A DNA stretch of 32,150 nt from Methanocorpusculum sp964483485 (GCA_964483485.1 CAZABQ010000008.1:1-32150), one strand, 5' to 3'; counted from the stretch's first letter, positions 22,615-30,954 are shown. Notes: generated from the letters alone by a model not told the origin. Translations and numbers: made by a program.

Positions 22615-23322
22615 TCAGACCCTTCTCAGGAGAAGAGCTGCCGCCGCAAATCCGATCAGAACTCCTGCGAGCGGTACCGGCGCTTTCGTTGGTGCGGACG
22701 GTGCCATTGTCGTCGGCTGCGGCGTCGCCGTTGTTGAAACTGTTGTGGTAACAGTGGTTGGTTCCGGTGTCACCTCGGCTTTACCAAGCGTTGCACGGAG
22801 TGTCTCGGTATTTCCGGCGGTCAGAACATAGTTGCTCTTTGTCATTGTGGTATAACCGTCTTTTTCAAACCGGAATGTGTGTTTGCCGGGCGCGTATCCG
22901 GCGAGCTGCAGTCCTCCGTCTTTCGTCGGCGGAACGGTTCCCGCATACACATCATCAACGTACACATCAACCCCGTCAGGATCACTGTAGACAATAACAC
23001 CGGCAGCCGAGGTATTTTTCATCAGATTCGCCGTGACCGATGCAACACCCGAACCGAGCGGCTTTACATAAAGGTCAGGCACAACGTACTCATCGTATCC
23101 GGCAAGAACCACGCGGACTTCATAATGTCCCTCGTAATAATCCGGTGCGGTGACCGGAGTTTTTCCTTTGTAGACACCGTCAATGTAGACATCCGCGTAC
23201 GGCGGACTGGACTGAACCGTGATGAAGTTGGTGTTCGCATTTACTGAGGCATTTGCCGCCGCTGCCGGGGCTACCAGCAGAAGAGCGGCGATGAAACAAA
23301 ATATACACAGATATTTCAGCAT
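22615..23322 (-). CDS. secreted PEGA-repeat surface protein with C-terminal anchor
   Basis: This 235-aa exported protein begins with a signal peptide (MLKYLCIFCFIAALLLVAPAAAA). Two PEGA-type repeats follow: SSPPYADVYIDGVYKGKTPV (about residues 38-57) with GHYEVRVVLAGYDEY, and SDPDGVDVYVDDVYAGTVPPT with GKHTFRFEKDGY. A Thr/Pro-rich stalk (about 188-212) leads to a final hydrophobic helix ending in LLLRRV. This stalk, helix and basic-end layout suggests membrane anchoring or sortase-like processing. The ATG at 23322 is chosen over 23334 because GGAGGAG lies 4-5 nt before it. A TATA box at 23374-23382 gives a leader of about 30 nt. The ligand is unknown; PEGA repeats are found in surface layer and envelope proteins. 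Confidence 0.85.
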   Translation of the reverse strand: MLKYLCIFCFIAALLLVAPAAAANASVNANTNFITVQSSPPYADVYIDGVYKGKTPVTAPDYYEGHYEVRVVLAGYDEYVVPDLYVKPLGSGVASVTANLMKNTSAAGVIVYSDPDGVDVYVDDVYAGTVPPTKDGGLQLAGYAPGKHTFRFEKDGYTTMTKSNYVLTAGNTETLRATLGKAEVTPEPTTVTTTVSTTATPQPTTMAPSAPTKAPVPLAGVLIGFAAAALLLRRV

Positions 23323-23373
23323 GAACTCCTCCATTTCCCTGTGGAACTAAGTACAAAAATAGTGGGCGGCGTT

Positions 23374-23382
23374 CTATATAGT
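23374..23382 (-). promoter_or_regulatory. TATA box of the first PEGA gene
   Basis: CTATATAGA on the minus strand lies about 55 nt upstream of the ATG at 23322. The predicted 30-nt leader contains the strong Shine-Dalgarno GGAGGAG. This gene therefore has its own promoter separate from the upstream PEGA gene. Confidence 0.5.
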
Positions 23383-23402
23383 ATTTGTTGCAAAAAAAGG
23401 AT

Positions 23403-24290
23403 TCAGTGCCTGAAAAAGATCAGGTATCCGGCGGCAATCAGTATTCCTGCAAATAGAGGTACAACTCCCGTCGCAGATTTGGCCGGGGCGGTTGGAACAG
23501 CTGCCGGATTCAGTGACGCTGTTTGTCTGAGTGTTTCTCCTACCGTGACCGCAACCGTTGTCTGCCATGTCAGGTATCCGTCGCGGCTTATCAGCACACT
23601 GTAGGTTCCCGGAACAAGCCCTGAGATCGTGAGCGGTGTATATCCCCGGAACTCATTGTTCAGAGAAACCGTCGCACCGGATGGTGATGAGTCAAGTTCC
23701 ATTGAGGCTGTCGTTACCGTTCCTGTCTGGGTCTTTGTCGGAGACGGAGTGAGGATTGGAATCAGCCGGACGTTGGTCAGATAGGTTGCATACCCTGCGG
23801 GTGTATTATAATCAGTCACCGTATAGGGTTTGTATCCAGACATTTCAAGCCGGATCGTGTGCGTCCCGGGAGTTAGATCAGCAATCTGGAGACCCCCGTA
23901 GTGTGTTGTTCCTTTATAGATATCATCCACGTACACAACTGCTCCGCTTGGCGAACTGTCCACCACAAGGCCGGCAAGGTTCTCAGACTTCTGCAGATTT
24001 GCCGACATGGGAACCGTGTTTGCACTCGCTCCTCCCGGAACGTAGACATTTTCCACCACATACTCATGGTATCCTGCCTTTACCACACGCACAGTATAGG
24101 TCCCTTGCAAAATATTGACAAACGCATTATCAGTCTGGCCGACATACACATCGTCCACATACACATCAGCAGGTTTTGGTGAGGATATCATGGAGATTGC
24201 CCCGGTTTCCCCGGGTGCGGCATATGCCGGCACACAGATTACCAGACAAATCAGCAGCATACCTAAAGCCGCAAGAACGGTTTTTCTCAT
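23403..24290 (-). CDS. secreted protein with three PEGA repeats and C-terminal anchor
   Basis: This 295-aa relative of the neighbouring PEGA protein probably arose by duplication. The signal peptide is MRKTVLAALGMLLICLVICVPAYAA. Three PEGA units follow: SSPKPADVYVDDVYVGQTD with GTYTVRVVKAGYHEY (about 36-77), SSPSGAVVYVDDIYKGTTHYGG with GTHTIRLEMSGYKPY (112-157), and SSPSGATVSLNNEFRGYTPL with GTYSVLISRDGYLTW (about 202-245). The C-terminus is a short Pro/Ala stretch, a hydrophobic helix and a basic end (FFRH). A TATA box (AATTATATG, 24316-24324) lies about 30 nt before the ATG, so the mRNA may be nearly leaderless. The two genes are transcribed in the same direction, 80 nt apart. Confidence 0.85.
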   Translation of the reverse strand: MRKTVLAALGMLLICLVICVPAYAAPGETGAISMISSPKPADVYVDDVYVGQTDNAFVNILQGTYTVRVVKAGYHEYVVENVYVPGGASANTVPMSANLQKSENLAGLVVDSSPSGAVVYVDDIYKGTTHYGGLQIADLTPGTHTIRLEMSGYKPYTVTDYNTPAGYATYLTNVRLIPILTPSPTKTQTGTVTTASMELDSSPSGATVSLNNEFRGYTPLTISGLVPGTYSVLISRDGYLTWQTTVAVTVGETLRQTASLNPAAVPTAPAKSATGVVPLFAGILIAAGYLIFFRH

Positions 24291-24357
24291 ACCAGTCTAT
24301 ACAGCGTGTGCCTGCATATAATTTATGCTGATGCCAATATCAGACGGAATGAAAATG

Positions 24358-24366
24358 CTATTTATC
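24358..24366 (+). promoter_or_regulatory. candidate TATA box of ftr
   Basis: CTATTTATC lies about 48 nt before the ftr ATG, giving a leader of about 20 nt that contains the Shine-Dalgarno GGTGA at 24401-24405. A second AT-rich site, GATATACT at 24381-24388, would give a leaderless message instead. The Shine-Dalgarno favours the first. Confidence 0.4.
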
Positions 24367-24409
24367 TTTGGTGTCCTATTGATATACTATCACTAAAACT
24401 GGTGAACAT

Positions 24410-25294
24410 ATGGAATTCAACGGTGTAGAACTCGAAGACACATATGCAGAAGGCTTCCCGGTGTGGGTCGCCCGTGTCGTAATTACTGCAGTAACGAAGG
24501 AATGGGCATACAAAGCAGCAACCGAAGCAACCGGTTTTGCAACCTCTACCATTGGCTGCCCGTGTGAAGCAGGCATTGAGAGATACCTCCCGGCATCCGA
24601 AACCCCCGATCACCGCCCGGGTTACGCAATTCTGATCTGCTGCGGCAAGAAAGCACTCAAGGAACAGGTTCTTGAGCGTGTATCCGAGTGCGTCCTGACT
24701 GCACCAACCACCGCAGTCTTCAACGGCAAAGCAGGATCTGAAGAGATCATCCCGATTAAACTCCACTTCTTCGGTGACGGCTATGAGTCCAAAGTTGAAG
24801 TCGGCGGCATTCAGTGCTGGTCCATCCCAATCATGGGCGGCGACTTCATTGTTGAGGAAGAGATCGGTGCAATCAAAGGTGTCGCAGGCGGCAACTTCCT
24901 GATCATGGGCGACTCTCAGATGTCCGCACTTGTTGCAGCAGAAGCAGCAGTCACGGCAATTGCCGAAGTCCCGGGCTGTATCACTCCGTTCCCCGGAGGC
25001 GTTGTCTCGTCCGGCTCCAAGGTTGGATCCAAGAAGTACAAGTTCATGGGCGCATCCACCAATGAAAAGTTCTGCCCGTCCATCGCAGCCAAGGTCGAGG
25101 ACACCGATATTCCGGCAGGCGTCAAGGCAGTTTATGAAATCGTCATTGACGGTGTTGATGAGGCAAGCGTCAAGGCAGCAATGAAGGCAGGCGTTCAGGC
25201 AGCATGCAGAGTTCCGGGTGTCGTGAAGATCACCGCAGGAAACTACGGCGGCAACCTCGGCCCGTTCAAGTTCTTCCTCAAGGACTGTCTGTAA
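24410..25294 (+). CDS. ftr: formylmethanofuran:tetrahydromethanopterin formyltransferase
   Basis: Ftr transfers the formyl group from formylmethanofuran to N5 of tetrahydromethanopterin, the second step of CO2 reduction to methane, in the cytoplasm. The 294-aa protein is full length and shows the family's N-terminus (NGVELEDTYAEGFPVWVARVVITA), the conserved CPCEAGIERYLP stretch at about 50-61, RPGYAILICCGKK, and a long C-terminal lobe with TPFPGGVVSSGSKVGSKKYKFMGASTNEKFCP. The codon usage and the GGTGA ribosome binding site fit a highly expressed gene. It is followed in the same direction by the methanogen-specific DUF1890 and DUF1894 genes. It is the strongest single marker that the organism is a methanogen. 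Confidence 0.97.
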   Translation: MEFNGVELEDTYAEGFPVWVARVVITAVTKEWAYKAATEATGFATSTIGCPCEAGIERYLPASETPDHRPGYAILICCGKKALKEQVLERVSECVLTAPTTAVFNGKAGSEEIIPIKLHFFGDGYESKVEVGGIQCWSIPIMGGDFIVEEEIGAIKGVAGGNFLIMGDSQMSALVAAEAAVTAIAEVPGCITPFPGGVVSSGSKVGSKKYKFMGASTNEKFCPSIAAKVEDTDIPAGVKAVYEIVIDGVDEASVKAAMKAGVQAACRVPGVVKITAGNYGGNLGPFKFFLKDCL

Positions 25295-25370
25295 ATTCAT
25301 CCCCATTCTTTTTTGTTTTTCCTTCTCGCAAACTAATGTTTATCCCCTGACAAAACGATTGTGTACTTGT

Positions 25371-25835
25371 ATGACCGCTGAAGTGCTCATCCTCCTGGGA
25401 TGTCCGCAGATTCCGGTCCAGTCACCGCTCACCCTCTATATTGCCGACACGCTCAATGACCTTGGAAAAACTCCTGTGGTTGCTGCAAACCCGTCGGCAA
25501 AGCAGCTGATTACAGCAAGCGATCCGAAAAAATACTACATTAAAGAGTATCGTGACGTTGACCGGACCATTGCCGATCTTGCGGACGGCAAAGTCAGCTA
25601 TCCGCTGATCATCTCGTTGATCCACAATGATGCCGGACTGACCTATACGGCTACTGCCGCAGCTCTTGCGCCAAACGCACTTCTGATCACCATTCTGTAT
25701 GGTGAACATGCCTATGACATCGCCGGAGAGATCGAGTTTCCGGCAGAAAAAGTTGTGGCACCGGTAACGCACAATACGAGACCGCTTCTTGCAAAAATTG
25801 ACGAGGTTCTGGAATGGGCTGCCTTGAAAATATGA
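25371..25835 (+). CDS. DUF1890-like methanogen-specific protein
   Basis: This 154-aa cytoplasmic protein of unknown function looks like a Rossmann-type alpha/beta fold. It starts VLILLGCPQIPVQSPLTLYIADTLNDLGK, then has VVAANPSAKQLITASDPKKYYIKEYRDVDRTIADL, and a later IISLIHNDAGLTYTATAAAL. From memory this matches DUF1890, found in methanogens next to DUF1894, as here. That is recognition without a search. The ATG at 25371 is preferred to the one at 25359: a TATA-like GTTTATC near 25338-25344 puts initiation about 25366. It lies 76 nt after ftr and overlaps the DUF1894 gene, so it may function with it. Confidence 0.7.
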   Translation: MTAEVLILLGCPQIPVQSPLTLYIADTLNDLGKTPVVAANPSAKQLITASDPKKYYIKEYRDVDRTIADLADGKVSYPLIISLIHNDAGLTYTATAAALAPNALLITILYGEHAYDIAGEIEFPAEKVVAPVTHNTRPLLAKIDEVLEWAALKI

Positions 25836-26098
25836 ACTACGAAGTCCTGGCAAGAAACTGTAACTTCAAGGAAGCCAGGGATATTATCAAAAGCAACAGC
25901 ACGGAAAAATATGAAGTTCCCCCGGGGTTCAAACTTCTGGAAAAACCGCTGCTTGGAATTCCTCCGATTGTTGTCGGAGTCAAGGATGAGAAACTGGTGT
26001 ACGGGTACACGAAACCCTGCCACGGGACCTTCGTCGTGGTTGTGGAAGATCCCGAGGGTATCGACCACGTGAGACGAAACGGCAAACCGGTCTGGTAA
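25814..26098 (+). CDS. DUF1894-like methanogen-specific protein
   Basis: This 94-aa protein of unknown function has an N-terminal NYEVLARNCNFKEARDIIKSN helix region and a C-terminal beta-rich part with GIPPIVVGVKDEKLVYGYTKPCHGTFVVVVE. The KPC-G motif and pairing with DUF1890 point to DUF1894, recognised from memory. Start choice: 25814 has GAGGT 6 nt upstream and overlaps the previous gene by 22 nt. The alternative at 25832 would give a classic ATGA junction but has no ribosome binding site. Two cysteines (C3 with the longer start, and the one in KPCHG) could bind metal or be redox active; that is speculation. Confidence 0.7.
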   Translation: MGCLENMNYEVLARNCNFKEARDIIKSNSTEKYEVPPGFKLLEKPLLGIPPIVVGVKDEKLVYGYTKPCHGTFVVVVEDPEGIDHVRRNGKPVW

Positions 26099-26103
26099 AC
26101 AGT

Positions 26104-26664
26104 ATGCTGGAATTTCTCCTTCCCACTCTTTTGATCGCGGTAGGTCTTGCAATGGATGCATTCTCTGTATCGCTTGCCGGCGGTGCGGGTCTCAAAAAAG
26201 ATGTACTGAAAACCGCACTTATCGCAGGAGCACTGTTTGGATTTTTCCAGTTTGCGATGCCGCTTATCGGCTACGTTGTCGGTGTTCCCCTTACCGATCT
26301 CATTACACCGTACGGGTACTGGATTGTCTTCTTCCTCTTCGTGTTTGTCGGCGCAAAGATGATCTACGACGCCCTCTTTGGTGATGAGGAGTGCGGTATC
26401 GATCTGACCGGCTGGAAGGTTCTTGCAGTTCTTGCGGTCGCAACAAGTATTGACGCACTTGCAATCGGTGTGAGTTATGCACTGCTTGGTCAGGAAATTT
26501 TTACTGCGGCAATCATCATTGGCATTGTCACGTTTGCCTTTTCTGCCGCAGGAGTTGGTATCGGCAGTAAACTTGGCTGTGTGTTTGGGAATAAGATGGA
26601 AATCATCGGAGGCGTTATCCTCGTACTGATTGGCTGCAAGTTTCTGCTGGAAAATATTTTGTGA
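26104..26664 (+). CDS. mntP: manganese efflux pump MntP family protein
   Basis: This 186-aa membrane protein with six helices is built from two inverted three-helix repeats. Each repeat carries the family's essential aspartate: D18 in VGLAMDAFSVSLAGG and D117 in AVATSIDALAIGVSY. The protein exports Mn2+ in bacteria; the same role in this archaeon is by homology. The length is exactly that of the family. It begins 5 nt after the DUF1894 stop and so belongs to the same transcript. The 159-nt gap to the convergent surface-protein gene holds T-rich and A-rich stretches but no clear gene. Confidence 0.92.
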   Translation: MLEFLLPTLLIAVGLAMDAFSVSLAGGAGLKKDVLKTALIAGALFGFFQFAMPLIGYVVGVPLTDLITPYGYWIVFFLFVFVGAKMIYDALFGDEECGIDLTGWKVLAVLAVATSIDALAIGVSYALLGQEIFTAAIIIGIVTFAFSAAGVGIGSKLGCVFGNKMEIIGGVILVLIGCKFLLENIL

Positions 26665-26823
26665 CCACCGCACAAAAAAATTCACCATTTTTTCGAGAGG
26701 CACTAATGCGCAGTTCTTCGGGTGCATCTGCTTCTTGAGCCTGATAAGACACTCTATCCTATCGTAATTTTCGGCACGGTGAACCGGATATTCTGAAAAA
26801 TAAAGAGAGGTGATTGTTCTCGG

Positions 26824-27936
26824 TTATAACCGGCGCTTCCCCAGCACGGCAGCACAGGCAACGGAAAAAATTCCTGCAAAGGCGAGAGAGGCGGACTGCT
26901 GTGGAGCTGTTGGAACAGTCGCGGTTGTCGTGGGGAGCGGGGTTGGAATCGTTACCACTTCAACCGCTGCGGTTGGCGTCGGCGTTCCGAAAATTTCTGC
27001 CGGGAGTTTTGTCACATTTTCTGCAAATCCCACTGCATAATAGGAAAAGCCGGGTGAGGTCGCTGCATACCAGTCCATACCTGCTTGTTGACCCTCTCCT
27101 TCCCATACATAGGAGGTTGCAAGTTTTTGCCAGGTATCCGTGTAGCGGAGAAGCTGAATGTCATACCTTGGATCGAATCCTGCGTCCGTTACGACACCGA
27201 CCGGAACACCGAAGAGGAAATCAACCTGTTCGATTGCAGATACAGGAATGTGTTCGACCTTCATGTCGTACAGGGCAGTGTATGGTTCGCGCGGCGTCGG
27301 AACCGGATTTGCCGAAGCCAGGGGTACCATCACAATCCTTGCATTCTGCGGAATGACCGTGCCGTCCGTGGTCACGGAAATGACACGGATGTAGGGTGCA
27401 TCGTACGGGTTGCCGAAGGAAAACAGCCCTTTTGTTCCTCCCTCCTGTAGGACAGGATAGGCATCAGAGAAGATGAGGGTGTAGCGGCTGGGATACTTCG
27501 CGTAGATGGAGTCTTCGTATGAATCGCCGCCGACATCTCCCACGTTCAGAGACAGGGTAATGGTTTTTGGAGCACCGTTCGTGTAGTAGACTGCCGGAAC
27601 ATGGTAGGTTATGCTGAACAGTCCCTGTACATTACCGAAGTTCAACTGGACGAGTTCTTTCCATGACGGTTTCACAGGGTAGAGATTGGGGACAGTGATA
27701 TCCCATGTCCCTCCCGGGTACTGGGTTGCCCCAATCCAGACGGTACTGCCGAACGGGATGATGACGGTCGAGCCGTTGGCATAGGTTTGTACGGGTGATG
27801 AATCGGCATATCCGTCAAACGAAACGGTGAGCGTGTTGTCATACTCGACTGCCGATGCGGGCAGGACAAGAACGAGCATCACGCAGAGCAGAAGGAGGGA
27901 GCTATACTGCATACCATTCCATTTGCCATTCTGCAT
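26824..27936 (-). CDS. secreted surface protein with PGF-pre-PGF-like domain and C-terminal anchor
   Basis: This 370-aa exported protein starts with a signal peptide (MQYSSLLLLCVMLVLVLPASA). It then has a large beta-rich ectodomain that I cannot assign. Near residues 285-305 the segment DWYAATSPGFSYYAVGFAE resembles the end of PGF-pre-PGF domains of archaeal surface proteins. A Thr/Pro stalk (TPTPTAAVEVVTIPTPLPTTTATVPTAP) and a hydrophobic helix ending in GKRRL close the protein, the same design as the two PEGA proteins. The ATG at 27936 begins 2 nt after the upstream lipoprotein stop; the ATG at 27912, which starts the signal peptide directly, is equally possible. Few cysteines are seen, as usual for such ectodomains. 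Confidence 0.75.
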   Translation of the reverse strand: MQNGKWNGMQYSSLLLLCVMLVLVLPASAVEYDNTLTVSFDGYADSSPVQTYANGSTVIIPFGSTVWIGATQYPGGTWDITVPNLYPVKPSWKELVQLNFGNVQGLFSITYHVPAVYYTNGAPKTITLSLNVGDVGGDSYEDSIYAKYPSRYTLIFSDAYPVLQEGGTKGLFSFGNPYDAPYIRVISVTTDGTVIPQNARIVMVPLASANPVPTPREPYTALYDMKVEHIPVSAIEQVDFLFGVPVGVVTDAGFDPRYDIQLLRYTDTWQKLATSYVWEGEGQQAGMDWYAATSPGFSYYAVGFAENVTKLPAEIFGTPTPTAAVEVVTIPTPLPTTTATVPTAPQQSASLAFAGIFSVACAAVLGKRRL

Positions 27937-27938
27937 TA

Positions 27939-28436
27939 TTAAGTACCTGATAGGCTCAAGAGAGATCCGGTACGGTTGAGTGAGTCCATCATTTTTGACA
28001 ATGCTCCGTCCCAGTCGATGTTGCTGATGGTCTGGTTTTTGTCTTTGTTGGTCAGGGGCATATTGAAAATATTGTCCATGAACGCAGTAAGATTTTGTCC
28101 GGCATCATCAGCTTTTGGTGTTGCGAGTCCAGAGCTATTCACAAACGACATGTTGAGATTGCCGCTGGGATCAAGAATTCCTGAGGTTATATTGTCAGCT
28201 TCGGCGCGTGTTATGCCGTCTTTGGAAAATACCATGCCGAAGAGTTCTATTTTGACGTTGAATTTATCCTGAAGTGAACTGTTGGAGAACAGACTCTCAT
28301 ATACAGGCGTAATGGTTATCTTCCCGATTGTCTGGTTGCCGAGATTGATGTCAGTTGTCTGATCTCCGATACATCCTGCCGAGAAGATGGTGAGAAGAAG
28401 TACAACGCAGACGCCCGCGACAACCGGAATTTTCAT
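27939..28436 (-). CDS. putative membrane lipoprotein
   Basis: This 165-aa protein has a type II-like signal (MKIPVVAGVCVVLLLTIFSAGC), in which the lipobox FSAGC would make C22 the lipidated residue. The remainder is hydrophilic with no recognised domain. About eight N-X-S/T sequons (NQT, NSS, NIT, NMS, NSS, NLT, NQT, NRT) suggest a glycosylated outer-face protein. It precedes the surface protein gene by 2 nt, so the pair is co-translated and could form a surface complex (inferred). Function unknown. Confidence 0.72.
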   Translation of the reverse strand: MKIPVVAGVCVVLLLTIFSAGCIGDQTTDINLGNQTIGKITITPVYESLFSNSSLQDKFNVKIELFGMVFSKDGITRAEADNITSGILDPSGNLNMSFVNSSGLATPKADDAGQNLTAFMDNIFNMPLTNKDKNQTISNIDWDGALSKMMDSLNRTGSLLSLSGT

Positions 28437-28502
28437 GCAGAAATAATTGCATGTGAACGGGAATAAAGATTTGCCGGGATTCTCAGAAAAAAAGAGTTTT
28501 TG

Positions 28503-29969
28503 TTATTTTGCCATGATGTCCATCACAATTTTACCGTAGGCAGGTCTTGTGATGAGAACACCAATCAGAATACCAAGGATACTGATGATGGCAAATCCTT
28601 TGAGGGTGGAGAGGTCCATGACAATCAGCGGGAACATGGCGATGATGACCGTTGCAGCAGACGTCATGATAATGGCGAGTGCACGCGTCAGTCGTTTCAG
28701 GTACAATGCCTGCGACGGAACCTTTCCTTCGTGGACCACTTCATCAGTGATGATCACCAGCTGATCGATACCGGTTCCAAGAACTGCAATCAGTGCCGCA
28801 ATTGCCGCGATGTCCAGCTGCTGGATGAAGACCGCAATACCGAGCAGGATGATGATCTCTGCAACGTTTGTTGCAATCATCGGCAGCACAATCTCGATAA
28901 CCCGGTAACGGAGATATATCATAATTGCGACTGCGGCGAGTGCTGCAATACCTGCAATCAGACAGACAATCTTGAAGTAATCACCAAGCGTTGCCGACGT
29001 TGAACCGGATCCTGCGATCTCCACCTGTACCGGCAGTGCACCGGCACGCAGATGAATTTCCAGCTCCTGAGCCTGTTTGTGTCCGTCTTCTCCCGCGCCT
29101 GTTCCTGCGTACAGACTGTTTACCGGGTGGGTTGCAATCTGCATGGCAAGGTCATTCGAGAGCGGGGCACTGTAGACTTCCACTCCGTCCAGATACATGT
29201 TCAGGTTATGTGCCTGCGGATTGGTGGTAGCCCCGTACTCAATGCATGCCTGCTGGAGAGCTTTTGCGCCGTCATTGTTGATGTTGAATCCGACTCCCCA
29301 GTTGTTGGACCCTGCCGGGTTCTGGGTCGGGTTCTGAACAGATGCGACTGCGTCACCATAGAGAACATGGGCGGTTTCGTTACCGGTGGTCACGATCCGG
29401 ATCTCGAAGAGACCCTGTTTGCCGACAAGCTGCTGTGCTGTCTGCATGTCAACGCCTGCCATTTCGATGCGGACATACTGGGAGACGCCGTTCGTATTGG
29501 CCAGAGTATTGACTTTAACATCGTTGGTTCCAAGACTGTTGACTTTGGACTCCAAGATGCGTTTGACGGTATCTGCGGTTTCTGAGCTGACACCTTTTTC
29601 GTAACCGATGAAGGTCGCTCCGGCTGCCTCAACGGCGGCACGCAGTTCCTCTTCGGTTGACTTTTTCTGGATTTCCAGATGATACTGATCTATCGGTACT
29701 ACCGTACATCCAAGTTCAGCTCCCATCTTTTCAGCAACTGCGGTTATATTGGCGCCGGAGCCGATTGTGACGACATCTGCCTGGAATTCGAGCTGAATCC
29801 ATGATCCGCCGTCGAGATCCAGACCAAACTGGAGGTTGGTCAATGAATCGCCGCGGTCTGTGAACGGAACGAAAATTGCGGCGAGGGCAATGATTACCAG
29901 AACAATGACGAGAAGGACACGCAAGTCCTTGATTGTGGCCAGCCATCCGGATGCTTTCTTTTCGCTCAT
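28503..29969 (-). CDS. secD: protein-export membrane protein SecD
   Basis: This 488-aa SecD subunit works with SecF and the SecYEG translocon, using ion gradients to help pull proteins across the membrane. It has one N-terminal helix (about 14-34) and the LQFGLDLDGGSWIQLEF signature at about 46-62. A large extracellular part of about 300 residues follows, then five C-terminal helices from about 330 that resemble RND transporters (TGIDQLVIITDEVVHEG, MFPLIVMDLSTLKGFAIISILGILIGVLITRPAYG). It starts inside the secF stop (ATGA overlap), giving the order secF-secD seen in many archaea. T-rich sequence after the stop is a likely terminator. Confidence 0.95.
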   Translation of the reverse strand: MSEKKASGWLATIKDLRVLLVIVLVIIALAAIFVPFTDRGDSLTNLQFGLDLDGGSWIQLEFQADVVTIGSGANITAVAEKMGAELGCTVVPIDQYHLEIQKKSTEEELRAAVEAAGATFIGYEKGVSSETADTVKRILESKVNSLGTNDVKVNTLANTNGVSQYVRIEMAGVDMQTAQQLVGKQGLFEIRIVTTGNETAHVLYGDAVASVQNPTQNPAGSNNWGVGFNINNDGAKALQQACIEYGATTNPQAHNLNMYLDGVEVYSAPLSNDLAMQIATHPVNSLYAGTGAGEDGHKQAQELEIHLRAGALPVQVEIAGSGSTSATLGDYFKIVCLIAGIAALAAVAIMIYLRYRVIEIVLPMIATNVAEIIILLGIAVFIQQLDIAAIAALIAVLGTGIDQLVIITDEVVHEGKVPSQALYLKRLTRALAIIMTSAATVIIAMFPLIVMDLSTLKGFAIISILGILIGVLITRPAYGKIVMDIMAK

Positions 29970-30868
29970 GATTTTGACCCCTTAATTTTTGGTTTATTTG
30001 CAGCAGGCTGTTTGTTTCCCTCCTCTTTTTCCATGTAGAGGCGGAGAACTCCTGCGTTGAATGCCCAGGTAAAGATCATATCGCAGATGAGACCAATGAT
30101 GAGGACCGCGGCAATGTTGTAGAGTGTCGGGACCTGTCCGATGAGTGCGACGATGAACATGGCAACAATTGCGGCGAGCGTTGTTGTGGTCATGATGAAT
30201 CCGGTATGGAATGCACCTGCCATTTTGTCGACGAGTTTTCCCTGACGTTTAAGTACTTTGCTGGTCAGGAGAATGTTGCTGTCAACAGAGTAACCGATGA
30301 GCATCAGCAGCGCTGCGGTTGTTGCAAGCGAGAGTTCGACGCCGACGACGTTCATGACACCTGCGGTGATCGTGATGTCGGCAACTCCGGCGAATACCAC
30401 AGTTGCTGCGGGGATAAGTTTTCTGAATGCGATGAAGACAACGACCGCCATACCAATGAAGGCAAAGAGGATTGCAATCATTGCCTGAGACTGGAGTGTT
30501 GCTCCGAAGTTGGCGCCGATCTGATCGATGCTTGCGTCAGGATATTTTTTGAGTGTTTCTTCGTTGAACTGCATCATCTGGTCATTCGGCATTGGTCCGA
30601 ACTTGAGGTAATATCCTCCGGCGCCGACACCCTCGTCAATGGATTTCAGAGGGTAACCTGCGTAGAATGCAGAGATCTGTTCTTTGGTATCGGTGGTGTG
30701 AATTGTCACGGCTGTACCGCCGGCAAAGTCAATGCCGGGGGTAACGGGCATGCCGGTATTCACGAAAGTAAATCCGACAATGGCCGCGGCAACAAGAAAG
30801 ATGAGAAACGGGATGAGCATCATCCGTTTCGGATCATATTTGTTGATATCATACCGGGGTAGTTCCAT
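29966..30868 (-). CDS. secF: protein-export membrane protein SecF
   Basis: This 300-aa SecF has one N-terminal helix (about 14-36) and the GIDFAGGTAVTIHT motif at about 45-58. Its extracellular domain runs to about 135, followed by five helices containing the family's LLMLIGYSVDSNILLTSKVLKRQGK stretch (about 188-212). The basic tail ends NKPKIKGSKS. It is first in the secF-secD operon, with a 4-nt overlap. A minus-strand TATA box (TCTTATATC, about 30893-30901) lies close to 28 nt before the ATG, so the mRNA is probably nearly leaderless. Confidence 0.95.
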   Translation of the reverse strand: MELPRYDINKYDPKRMMLIPFLIFLVAAAIVGFTFVNTGMPVTPGIDFAGGTAVTIHTTDTKEQISAFYAGYPLKSIDEGVGAGGYYLKFGPMPNDQMMQFNEETLKKYPDASIDQIGANFGATLQSQAMIAILFAFIGMAVVVFIAFRKLIPAATVVFAGVADITITAGVMNVVGVELSLATTAALLMLIGYSVDSNILLTSKVLKRQGKLVDKMAGAFHTGFIMTTTTLAAIVAMFIVALIGQVPTLYNIAAVLIIGLICDMIFTWAFNAGVLRLYMEKEEGNKQPAANKPKIKGSKS

Positions 30869-30892
30869 AGCTTAATTATATTGATTTTCAAA

Positions 30893-30901
30893 GGATATAA
30901 G
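30893..30901 (-). promoter_or_regulatory. TATA box of the secF-secD operon
   Basis: On the minus strand CTTATATCC is centred about 29 nt upstream of the secF ATG at 30868. No Shine-Dalgarno follows, which is consistent with a leaderless or nearly leaderless transcript. Confidence 0.5.
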
Positions 30902-30954
30902 AAAGCCCTACTGATTTCGTCTCATCCGATGATGAAAAAAGAAGAAAAAAATGG

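Noticed and set aside
24362..25306. 314-aa minus-strand ORF opposite ftr, with many cysteines
   Set aside because: It lies fully antisense to the secure ftr gene. Its odd composition (runs of C, N and D) follows from reading highly biased codons backwards.
25837..26727. 296-aa minus-strand ORF opposite DUF1894 and mntP
   Set aside because: Antisense to two genes with recognisable families. The composition is rich in C, N, H and K with no motif.
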